From DASUXY01 sp036377675 (lineage in GTDB: Bacteria > Bacillota > Bacilli > Bacillales > Amphibacillaceae), in NCBI GenBank assembly GCA_036377675.1, contig DASUXY010000035.1, positions 1 to 13,926 of the forward strand: 13,926 nt of DNA. Reading direction: 5' to 3'. The position numbers and the translations under genes are program-made. Shown in pieces: positions 1 through 6,021 of this stretch (within the stretch, counting starts at the first letter, position 1; the number at the start of each line of letters is the position of its first letter). The notes beneath the pieces are model-generated. The model saw only the letters and a list, made by a program, of their open reading frames with translations. It searched no databases and was not told the DNA's origin.

Positions 1-51
1 TTTCAAAAAGATGACAGAATTACTCCCAATCCATTTGGATTGAGGGGATAA
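1..51 (+). CDS. possible transposase, last 16 residues only (partial)
   Basis: An open frame runs in from the window edge and ends at TAA 49-51, giving the tail QKDDRITPNPFGLRG after a first Phe. The same tail is encoded on the minus strand at the other end. A short C-terminal tail ending about 90 bases before an element terminus is the usual arrangement for an IS transposase. Sixteen residues hold no catalytic motif, so the family and the coding status are both uncertain. Confidence 0.35.
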   Translation, partial: FQKDDRITPNPFGLRG

Positions 52-140
52 GGGTTTTACGTTTTTGACTATGCCCAAAGGATTTTTAAGAAAGTAAAAA
101 GTTCTAAGGAGAGAAGCTCCCGTAAATGCTTGACAGACTC
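1..140 (+). mobile_element. 3' end of an insertion sequence, cut by the window edge (left copy)
   Basis: These 140 bases are an exact inverted copy of 13787-13926; identity stops abruptly after GACAGACTC at position 140, which marks the element's end. Reading rightward, the copy has a possible transposase C-terminus (1-51), about 89 non-coding bases and then the terminal sequence. The element therefore points into the window. Only one end is present, so the IS family cannot be assigned. The terminal region contains a TTGACA (130-135) reading outward toward map. That this is an IS is inferred from the perfect inverted duplication and the ORF tail, not from a recognised transposase domain. Confidence 0.7.
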
Positions 141-238
141 GTTTAAGGGTTTCTAACTGCACGTTATATTGCTTTATGATACACTTTATGATGGATTAGC
201 TATGTAACGATTCGCAAATTGCTTCACTAATAAATAGG

Positions 239-268
239 TTGATACTGCTAGCATAAAATAAATAGTAT
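239..268 (+). promoter_or_regulatory. candidate sigma-A promoter for map
   Basis: TTGATA (239-244) and TAGTAT (263-268) are separated by 18 bases and lie 37 bases upstream of the map start codon. The predicted transcript would have a leader of about 30 nt. The match is moderate; the spacing is one base longer than ideal. Confidence 0.4.
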
Positions 269-304
269 TTAAAATGAGTAAAGGAAGAGGAAGGACGAAA
301 TACG

Positions 305-1060
305 ATGATCATAAGAAAGAGTAAACGTGAAATTGAGCAAATGCAAGAAGCGGCAGATATTCTTGTCAAATGCCATAAAGAAATTGAAAAAATGATTAAG
401 CCTGGCATTACAACAATGGAAATTGATACGTTTGTAGAACAATTTTTAGCTAACCATGGGGCAACAGCTGAGCAAAAAGGATTCAATGGCTATCCATATG
501 CAACATGTGCTTCGCTCAATGATGAAATTTGTCATGGATTTCCACGCAATGAAAAACTTGTCGATGGTGATATCGTAACGATTGATATGGTTGTTAACTA
601 TAAAGGCGGTTTAGCTGATTCAGCTTGGACATATGCAGTCGGAAATGTCGATGAAAAAGGTCGGCGATTAATGGATGTAACAAAAACAGCACTTTATAAA
701 GGAATTGAACAAGCGAGAGCGGGTAATCGGATTGGTGACATTGGCCATGCGATTCAAACGTATGCTGAGGGAGAAGGGTTTTCAGTCGTTAGAGAATTTA
801 CAGGGCATGGGATTGGTCCAACCATTCATGAAAGTCCACATATCCCACATTTTGGAGAGCCAAATAAAGGGCTGCGTTTGAAAGAAGGAATGGTAATCAC
901 AATTGAACCGATGATTAACGAAGGGGATTGGAAAAGTAAGATGGACGGTAACAATTGGACCGCAAGAACTGTCGATGGAAGTCGATCAGCCCAATATGAA
1001 CATACGATAGCTATTACGAAAGGTGATCCGATTGTTTTAACCGAACAAGATGAAGACTGA
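305..1060 (+). CDS. map: methionine aminopeptidase type I (MapB/YflG-like)
   Basis: Cytoplasmic dinuclear-metal enzyme that removes the initiator methionine from new proteins. All residues expected in this family are visible: His77 (CHGFP), metal ligands Asp94 and Asp105 (the TIDMV and LADSAWT segments), His168 (TGHGIG), His175 (HESPH), Glu201 (IEPM) and Glu232 (QYEHT). These sit two or three residues earlier than their E. coli counterparts. The length of 251 residues is normal for type I, with no N-terminal extension. The gene stands alone rather than in the ribosomal spc operon beside adk and infA, which fits the second Bacillus paralogue, MapB (YflG), better than MapA. The start ATG follows a purine-rich GGAAGAGGAAGG stretch. 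The gene lies 164 bases from the IS end and converges on nhaC with a shared terminator. Confidence 0.95.
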   Translation: MIIRKSKREIEQMQEAADILVKCHKEIEKMIKPGITTMEIDTFVEQFLANHGATAEQKGFNGYPYATCASLNDEICHGFPRNEKLVDGDIVTIDMVVNYKGGLADSAWTYAVGNVDEKGRRLMDVTKTALYKGIEQARAGNRIGDIGHAIQTYAEGEGFSVVREFTGHGIGPTIHESPHIPHFGEPNKGLRLKEGMVITIEPMINEGDWKSKMDGNNWTARTVDGSRSAQYEHTIAITKGDPIVLTEQDED

Positions 1061-1130
1061 AGGTGCTTTATGGAGCGGGTCTATTTATAGATGGGACTAT
1101 CTTAGGATAAAAATGTAACAACGCAAAAAC

Positions 1131-1171
1131 AAACATCCAAAACATTGCTAACGTTAATGTTTTGGATGTTT
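1131..1171. terminator. bidirectional terminator between map and nhaC
   Basis: A perfect 16-bp stem (AAACATCCAAAACATT, 1131-1146, with its complement 1156-1171) encloses a 9-base loop. T-rich stretches follow on both strands (TTTTAGATT on plus, GTTTTTGCG on minus), so it can serve both convergent genes. Imperfect inverted arms starting GGGTCT lie outside it at 1077-1100 and 1195-1215. Confidence 0.85.
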
Positions 1172-1214
1172 TAGATTAGCCATCGAAAGGAACAATAGTC
1201 TTATTAGACAGACC

Positions 1215-2588
1215 CTATCTTTTTTTCATGGGTGCTGTTTTCGCTCCAAATAAAATCGTAATGAGCGGACTTAACAAACAGAAAAACGCAAATGGTAAAT
1301 AGCTAAGAACAGGTACTTGAAGAACGTCAGCGATAAATACACCACAAACACTCCATGGGACAAGTGGATTGATGACAGTTCCAGCATCTTCCAATGTACG
1401 GGATAATGCTTTTTTCGCAAGACCCGCTTTTTCATATACCCCTTTAAAGGTTTCACCAGTTAATAAAATGGATAAATATTGTTCCCCAATCATAACATTA
1501 ATTCCGATAGCGGTGAGTGCAGTTGACAAGATGGTTGAACGAATGCTCGTTAGTTTATGTTGAAATGTCTTTAATATTGAGGGAATAATCCCTGTTTTAA
1601 ATAATAAACCTCCAAAACCTAAGGCAAGTAAGACGAGTGAAATCGTAAAGAGCATGCTGTCAATTCCGCCTTTTGTCAACAGTTGATTAACGGGTTCAAA
1701 GTCAGTTGTACCCGTATATCCATTAAACCAAATTTCCCCGAGTTCTGTCAGAGAAAGTCCATTCCGAATGATAGCTAAAAAAGTTGCTGTCAAACTGCTC
1801 GTTGCAATTGAAATCAATGCAGGTACTTTAAAAAGTGTACAAACGACGAGGACGAGAATCGGAATCCACGAAGACCAATGAATTAAGTTTGTCGATGCTA
1901 AAGCCGCTTGATAATCGGCGGCCGCTCCGCTTAATACTGAATCTTGTGGAGATAACATGAGAAATCCGATGAATGAAAGGATGAATGCTGGAATCGTCGT
2001 CAAACTAATATGTTTAATATGATCGAATAAATCTACATTGACAATGGTTGATGCTAAGTTTGTTGTATCGGATAAAGGTGACATTTTATCACCAAAAAAA
2101 GCCCCCGAAACTATTGCACCAGCCGTAATAGCTAAAGATGCATCCATCGCTTCGGCAATTCCGATGAAGGCAACACCAATCGTAGCGGTAGTCGTTAATG
2201 AACTACCGAGTGAAATACCGATGATAGCTGTAATAGCAAAGACAATGGCATATAACCATTGACCACCGATTAGCGTAAAGCCTGTTTGAATGAGAACAGG
2301 AATCGTTCCGCTCACCATCCAACTGCTGATCAAAATACCGATGAGAAAAAAGAGAAAAATAGCACCCATCCCAGCTTTAGCCCCTTCGACCATGCCACCT
2401 TGTAAATGAGTGAAAGAGATGTTTTTCATAAGCCCATAAAAAATGAGTAAAAATATACCGAGTAGGATAGGGATATGAGGAACTGTCCCTAATCCGATGA
2501 TAAAGTAACTCATCATACTGATGAGTAATAGAGATAAGACAATGGCTTCTACGAGTGATGGTGTTTGTTTTGGTTGCACTTGAAACAT
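1215..2588 (-). CDS. nhaC: NhaC-family Na+/H+ antiporter-like transporter, probable tyrosine transporter
   Basis: Polytopic inner-membrane protein of 457 residues with about 11-12 hydrophobic segments. It has the NhaC family block GDKMSPLSDTTNLA (residues 166-179), preceded by a Ser/Thr-rich re-entrant-like segment (SLGSSLTTTATIG). NhaC proteins are named as sodium/proton antiporters, but this gene sits directly behind a T-box leader whose specifier is UAC (tyrosine). Tyr T-boxes upstream of NhaC-type genes such as yheL are known in Bacillales comparative genomics and were taken to mean tyrosine uptake. I infer transcription rises when tRNA-Tyr is uncharged and that the substrate is tyrosine, perhaps with Na+ or H+ coupling. 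The ATG start follows AAGGAGG by six bases. The gene ends on the convergent terminator shared with map. Confidence 0.9.
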   Translation of the reverse strand: MFQVQPKQTPSLVEAIVLSLLLISMMSYFIIGLGTVPHIPILLGIFLLIFYGLMKNISFTHLQGGMVEGAKAGMGAIFLFFLIGILISSWMVSGTIPVLIQTGFTLIGGQWLYAIVFAITAIIGISLGSSLTTTATIGVAFIGIAEAMDASLAITAGAIVSGAFFGDKMSPLSDTTNLASTIVNVDLFDHIKHISLTTIPAFILSFIGFLMLSPQDSVLSGAAADYQAALASTNLIHWSSWIPILVLVVCTLFKVPALISIATSSLTATFLAIIRNGLSLTELGEIWFNGYTGTTDFEPVNQLLTKGGIDSMLFTISLVLLALGFGGLLFKTGIIPSILKTFQHKLTSIRSTILSTALTAIGINVMIGEQYLSILLTGETFKGVYEKAGLAKKALSRTLEDAGTVINPLVPWSVCGVFIADVLQVPVLSYLPFAFFCLLSPLITILFGAKTAPMKKR

Positions 2589-2620
2589 ATGTAAACCTCC
2601 TTAACGATCATTTCAAGAAT

Positions 2621-2848
2621 AAAAAAAGCTCCATCCCTCATTTAGGGACGAAGCTTGACTCCGCGTTACCACCCTTATTGATAAGCTATATACAGCTAAC
2701 CACTTTACGTTAAACATCCTGTTGTAGAAAAATGTGTAATTCGATGCTCTTTAGCCAAAGTTCTCACCGACCACTTTGTCTCTATGTGCTGCTTCAAGAT
2801 GATCTACTTATCATTTTAGGATACCTGTATGCAATTAAGAAAATATCA
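2621..2848 (-). promoter_or_regulatory. T-box riboswitch, tyrosine specifier (UAC)
   Basis: Tyr-tRNA-sensing leader upstream of nhaC. Visible elements in transcript order: stem I with the AGTAGA internal-loop motif, the AGAGA and GGTCGGTG apical motifs, then GAA followed by the specifier TAC (2738-2736) and a purine. AAAATG and CATTTT close the stem below the specifier loop. Downstream come the T-box sequence AGGGTGGTAACGCGG (2675-2661), whose TGG segment pairs the tRNA 3' end, and a terminator with stem AAGCTTCGTCCCT against AGGGATGGAGCTT followed by seven Ts (2656-2621). The T-box sequence and the terminator's left arm are mutually exclusive partners. The 5' boundary is inferred from the promoter. 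Confidence 0.92.
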
Positions 2849-2854
2849 CTAAAA

Positions 2855-2884
2855 AATATACAACGTTTCCCCTCATTTTGTCAA
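2855..2884 (-). promoter_or_regulatory. sigma-A promoter of the T-box/nhaC transcript
   Basis: On the minus strand, a perfect TTGACA -35 box (2884-2879) is followed after 18 bases by TATATT (2860-2855). The predicted start, near 2848, is 22 bases before the first paired bases of T-box stem I. Confidence 0.6.
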
Positions 2885-3036
2885 CTATATCGGTTTAACG
2901 ACATGTTATCGACTAATGAAAGAATGGGGTAACCGACACAAAAAATATTTGTTGGTCGCATGTCAAATTACGAGTCGTTCTTATTGTAAGATTTCGTAAG
3001 CAAATGCTACTTTTATTTTTGAAAAAAATAACTCCT

Positions 3037-3978
3037 TCAGTGAAAGTGCTTTTGCAACCATCGTTTCATTATCGTTAAAAGTTGTTCATTAAGCGGATCA
3101 TCAATCAATTGCTTATATTCCTTTTTAAGGCGAAGAATGGAAGGGGTGTTAGTAACCGTTCGTAAAATATGGTTCATCTGAGGAATGAGATGCCATTCGG
3201 ATTCTCCTTGTACCATTTCAGCAATGCGTTCTGCATGATCAGGTGGAACTTGGACATCTTTTTCTCCTGTAATAGCGAGAACCGGACACGTTACTTTTGG
3301 TAAATAGCGACATACATTGTAAAGTTTTTGATCGCGAATCCACTGAGCATTTATTTTCGTTCCCCTAATTCTCATGACGGGCTTACGAGAGTCCATTATT
3401 TTTTTCATTACTGATTTGTTTTGCTTCTTTATCTTTTTGCTAACTTTTAATAATCGGAAAAGCCAACCTTTAAACCCTTTTGTATTTTCAATTTCTGCTA
3501 TCATTCTTTCGAGTTGTTTTGGAAGTAAATCTTTCGAAGGTTCTGCCGCTCCTGCTAACAAAATAAGACCTGAGACAGGAGCATCCTTATAAACGGCAGG
3601 TGCAATCATTGCTCCTTCACTATGTCCTAAGATAACTATTCGCTTACGATCCACGCTTTTATTATTTTGTAAAAAGCGAACACCATCTACAGCATCATGG
3701 ATGAGATCTTGAACACCTGTTGCATAATAGTTTCCGCCGCTTTCATGAACACCTCTTTTATCATAGCGTAAAGTGATAAAGCCTATCGATGTTAAAAATT
3801 CAGCTAAATCTTTATACAAGTTTAGCTGCATATTTTTATCATTGCCATCACGATCTAATTTTCCCGTTCCCGGAATAATAAAAACAGCTGGATAACGTTC
3901 TTTTATTTCAGTTGGATATGTTAACGTTCCCTGTAATGGGTATTCTCCTTCTATCTTTACCGGTGTATTTTTTATCAT
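3037..3978 (-). CDS. alpha/beta hydrolase (serine esterase/acyl hydrolase type)
   Basis: A 313-residue cytoplasmic protein with the alpha/beta-hydrolase fold and no signal peptide. The order of elements is: beta-strand and oxyanion-loop region IIPGTGKLDRDG (34-45), RYDKRG (71-76), nucleophile elbow GHSEG with Ser120, acidic residue Asp241 in ITGEKDVQVPP, and His270 in PQMNHILR. This is a complete Ser-Asp-His triad in the right order. The region 150-225 is a basic, helical cap and probably sets substrate choice. The family includes esterases, lysophospholipases and acyl-CoA thioesterases, and the substrate cannot be read from the sequence. The start ATG follows AGGAGAGGAG. The gene is divergent from azlC and is transcribed from a promoter that may overlap a PerR/Fur-like palindrome. 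No convincing terminator is seen before the nhaC promoter region. Confidence 0.85.
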   Translation of the reverse strand: MIKNTPVKIEGEYPLQGTLTYPTEIKERYPAVFIIPGTGKLDRDGNDKNMQLNLYKDLAEFLTSIGFITLRYDKRGVHESGGNYYATGVQDLIHDAVDGVRFLQNNKSVDRKRIVILGHSEGAMIAPAVYKDAPVSGLILLAGAAEPSKDLLPKQLERMIAEIENTKGFKGWLFRLLKVSKKIKKQNKSVMKKIMDSRKPVMRIRGTKINAQWIRDQKLYNVCRYLPKVTCPVLAITGEKDVQVPPDHAERIAEMVQGESEWHLIPQMNHILRTVTNTPSILRLKKEYKQLIDDPLNEQLLTIMKRWLQKHFH

Positions 3979-4186
3979 TTTCTTTCTCCTCTCCTATGTT
4001 GCAACGGATCAATCTTACGAGTATACTATTGCTTCGTTTAAATTGCTCGACAACAGTTATTATTTAAGCCTATCTCGTTTCTTTAAACGTTGTTGTAAAG
4101 TACAGAAGGATTAAAAGAAATTCTCATCTCAAAAAATGGAAAATTTTCTCCTTTAATTATAAAGGTACACTTATAAAAAAATATAT

Positions 4187-4201
4187 GTATAATGATTATA
4201 C
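4187..4201. promoter_or_regulatory. PerR/Fur-like palindromic box
   Basis: GTATAATGATTATAC is a perfect 7-1-7 palindrome and matches the Bacillus Per-box consensus (TTATAATNATTATAA) at every base except the two outermost. Because it is a palindrome, it contains a TATAAT on each strand. The minus-strand copy has a reasonable -35 and would drive the hydrolase. Palindromes of this size do occur by chance in AT-rich DNA, so the assignment is tentative. Confidence 0.35.
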
Positions 4202-4224
4202 TTGGTCAATCATTTTTTAGACAA
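4195..4224 (-). promoter_or_regulatory. candidate promoter for the alpha/beta hydrolase
   Basis: On the minus strand TTGTCT (4224-4219) and a perfect TATAAT (4200-4195) are 18 bases apart. The -10 lies inside the PerR/Fur-like palindrome. The transcript would have a leader of roughly 200 nt before the hydrolase start. On the plus strand the palindrome also offers TATAAT (4188-4193) toward azlC, but no good -35 is in place. The rest of 3979-4349 is AT-rich and holds no ORF that I can support. Confidence 0.4.
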
Positions 4225-4349
4225 AGAAGATTTCGTTTGTTTTTATCATACATATTCATTTAGAAATGCTTACATAGCTTTTTTATTTCGAGAAAATCAG
4301 CTTTAACGAATCCAATTTTTCATGAAAAGGTAGAGTGAAGGAAATGACG

Positions 4350-5078
4350 ATGCCAAATGTACAGAAACAACACGTTTCACATTCATCGTTGATGATTCGA
4401 AAAGGTATGACGACTGCGATTCCGATTATGCTCGGCTATCTTCCCGTTGCCATTACGTATGGAGTGTTGGCTAAACAGTCCGGTCTGTCCTTAACGGAGT
4501 TAACTTTAATGAGTGTATTTGTCTATGCAGGGGCCGGACAATTTATGGGAGTTAACATGATAGCAGTTGGTACAAGTGTTTTAGAAATTATCGTTGCTAC
4601 ATTCATTTTGAATTTACGTCACTTTGTAATGAGCTTATCGTTAATGAATCAACTTCGAGGCTTTAGTTTGAAATGGAGGTTACCGTTAACTCTTGGCTTG
4701 ACTGATGAAACATTTGCCGTATCTTCTGTTCATACAAAGGAAGCGCACATGGAAAAAGGAATATTATTTTACGGTACCTTATTTATTTTATCTTATTTAT
4801 CTTGGGTTAGCGGTTCATTTTTAGGTGGGGTACTCGGTGAAATCGTACCGGATACATTGAGTCAAAGTATGGGGATTGCTTTATATGCGATGTTCATTGG
4901 CTTACTCGTTCCCTCGGTAAAAAAAGAGATAAAAGTAGGTTTAATCGCAATCATTGCGATGTTGATCCATACAATCTGTAGTGAAGTTTTGCAACTAACC
5001 TCGGGATGGTCGATTGTGATAGGAACTATTTTAGGTGGATTTTTCGGTGTGTTTGTATTCAAGGAGGAAAATAGATGA
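4350..5078 (+). CDS. azlC: AzlC family branched-chain amino acid exporter, large subunit
   Basis: Integral membrane subunit of the two-component AzlCD exporter, which in B. subtilis confers 4-azaleucine resistance and moves branched-chain amino acids outward. Family hallmarks are GYLPVAITYGVLA (29-41 from the chosen start) and SVFVYAGAGQF (55-65), followed by the conserved NLRHFVMS segment. About six hydrophobic segments are seen. I place the start at ATG 4350 because GAAGGA (4337-4342) is seven bases before it. An in-frame GTG at 4335 would add five residues but has a closer, weaker site (AAAAGG). The stop overlaps the azlD start by four bases, so the two are co-translated. Usual regulation by AzlB or Lrp-type proteins is not evident here, as no such gene is nearby. 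Confidence 0.9.
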   Translation: MPNVQKQHVSHSSLMIRKGMTTAIPIMLGYLPVAITYGVLAKQSGLSLTELTLMSVFVYAGAGQFMGVNMIAVGTSVLEIIVATFILNLRHFVMSLSLMNQLRGFSLKWRLPLTLGLTDETFAVSSVHTKEAHMEKGILFYGTLFILSYLSWVSGSFLGGVLGEIVPDTLSQSMGIALYAMFIGLLVPSVKKEIKVGLIAIIAMLIHTICSEVLQLTSGWSIVIGTILGGFFGVFVFKEENR

Positions 5079-5368
5079 TATATTTAGTTATTATTGGCAT
5101 GTCTCTTGTGACGATGATTCCGAGAGTTATTCCAGCTTTTATTATTGAAAAGCTACAGTTTCGCAATTGGGTCAATCGGTGGTTGACTGCGATTCCTTTT
5201 GCAGCTTTAGGGGCATTGGTTTTCCCTGGGATATTATCCGTTCATGATGATTACCCACATTACGGTCTCATCGGAGGTGTCGTTGCGATTGCGCTTGCGT
5301 ATATCGGGTTCAATGTTATTTTAGTCGTCATCGGGGCAATTGCGACTGTGTTTATTTTATCTATATAG
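5075..5368 (+). CDS. azlD: AzlD family transporter, small subunit
   Basis: A 97-residue membrane protein with three or four hydrophobic segments, the partner of AzlC. The N-terminal TMIPRVIPAFIIEK block, followed by a basic turn and IPFAALGALVFPG, is typical of AzlD. The ATG overlaps the azlC TGA (ATGA) and has a strong AAGGAGG at 5061-5067 inside the azlC coding end. The length is normal for the family. A strong terminator follows about 30 bases after the stop, which closes the two-gene operon. Confidence 0.9.
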   Translation: MIYLVIIGMSLVTMIPRVIPAFIIEKLQFRNWVNRWLTAIPFAALGALVFPGILSVHDDYPHYGLIGGVVAIALAYIGFNVILVVIGAIATVFILSI

Positions 5369-5397
5369 TAAAAAACGAGGGGCTGTCTAAAAGCTCT

Positions 5398-5447
5398 AAA
5401 TAAAAACTACCTGATCAATATAAAACTTGATCAAGTAGTTTTTATTT
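5398..5447. terminator. strong terminator after azlCD
   Basis: The left arm (5398-5418) and right arm (5427-5447) form a 21-position stem with one C/A mismatch around an 8-base loop. The arms themselves carry A- and T-runs, so the structure can act in both directions. A GGGGCTGTCTAAAA stretch precedes it at 5380. Confidence 0.85.
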
Positions 5448-5519
5448 GAATCTCGATAAGTAATCGGACGCTATTTAAAAAAGATATTAAAAATAATTAA
5501 CATTTTAAGGTATTGCCTA

Positions 5520-5548
5520 TTGCAATTATTCAAAAAATTTAGGATAAT
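5520..5548 (+). promoter_or_regulatory. sigma-A promoter for the IDEAL-domain gene
   Basis: TTGCAA (5520-5525) and GATAAT (5543-5548) are 17 bases apart. The predicted start near 5555 lies 20-25 bases before the chosen ATG, which argues against translation beginning at the upstream TTG at 5520. Confidence 0.55.
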
Positions 5549-5576
5549 AGAAAAAAGGAACAAGGGGGAGTGTTCC

Positions 5577-5810
5577 ATGAAAAAGGAAAAAATTATTTAT
5601 CAACTCATTCGATACGATGGAGAAGTCATTCAGGCGAAAAGAGAGATTCCGTATGATATTAAACTGTCTTCACGGTTAATCTTAGACGAGCTCTGTTTTA
5701 ATTGGAATAAAAATAAATTATTGAAGCAAATTGATAAGGCTTTGGAAGAGGGAAAACGAAACAAATTTAAACGGCTAAGCGAGACGTATAATCAATACAT
5801 TTGGGAATGA
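5577..5810 (+). CDS. small IDEAL-domain protein
   Basis: A 77-residue soluble protein. The C-terminal half (about 33-71) fits the IDEAL domain: a leading LILDEL helix, then QIDKALEEGKRNKFKRLSETY, in which IDKAL takes the place of the name-giving IDEAL. B. subtilis proteins with this domain include YpiB and YozD. The domain's molecular role is not well established, so no function is offered. The N-terminal YQLIRYDGEVIQAKREIPYD looks like a short beta-rich lead-in. The ATG follows AAGGGGGAG (5562-5570) at good spacing and lies just downstream of a sigma-A promoter. The frame is open upstream to 5520, but that extension overlaps the promoter. The gene is monocistronic between two terminators. 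Confidence 0.75.
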   Translation: MKKEKIIYQLIRYDGEVIQAKREIPYDIKLSSRLILDELCFNWNKNKLLKQIDKALEEGKRNKFKRLSETYNQYIWE

Positions 5811-5858
5811 TGATTTGGATTGATCATCAAAGACGAGAGAAGTTTCACTGTGTTAAGA

Positions 5859-5890
5859 CGCCTTGCCTAACAATGGCAGGGCGATTTTAC
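5859..5890 (+). terminator. terminator-like hairpin after the IDEAL-domain gene
   Basis: CGCCTTGCC (5859-5867) pairs with GGCAGGGCG (5875-5883) through nine base pairs including one T-G wobble, with a 7-base loop. Only a short ATTTTAC follows, so the T-tract is weak. A smaller hairpin (TGATGAT/ATCATCA) overlaps the stop codon at 5809. Confidence 0.6.
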
Positions 5891-5932
5891 TGTGATGAAA
5901 GATGAAAGCTTCGTGAAAGAATTGTCTTTTTG

Positions 5933-5945
5933 TGTAAAGTTTACA
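5933..5945. promoter_or_regulatory. 13-bp palindrome upstream of the MFS gene
   Basis: TGTAAAGTTTACA is a perfect 6-1-6 palindrome that ends eight bases before the likely -35 region of the MFS promoter (-10 TATAAT at 5977-5982, with a weak TCTTAT 17 bases upstream of it). The position suits a regulator, but I cannot match it confidently to a known Bacillus operator. It is shorter than the 17-base TnrA/GlnR site, which it resembles at its ends. Confidence 0.3.
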
Positions 5946-5976
5946 TTTGAAGCTCTTATATTGCAAATATTCGTTC

Positions 5977-5982
5977 TATAAT
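5977..5982 (+). promoter_or_regulatory. -10 element of the MFS gene
   Basis: A perfect TATAAT lies 39 bases upstream of the GTG start. No consensus -35 is found at 16-18 bases (TCTTAT at 5954-5959 is the best), which could mean an activated or weak promoter. Confidence 0.45.
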
Positions 5983-6021
5983 GAAGGGACAAAGGTATAT
6001 GTTTACTAAGGGGGGGTAGAC

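Noticed and set aside
2732..2932. Plus-strand 66-residue ORF in the nhaC upstream region
   Set aside because: It lies on the opposite strand of the T-box leader, whose conserved RNA motifs explain the sequence. No ribosome site is seen.
5520..5576. N-terminal extension of the IDEAL-domain protein from TTG 5520
   Set aside because: The TTG belongs to the -35 box TTGCAA, and the strong AAGGGGGAG site serves ATG 5577.
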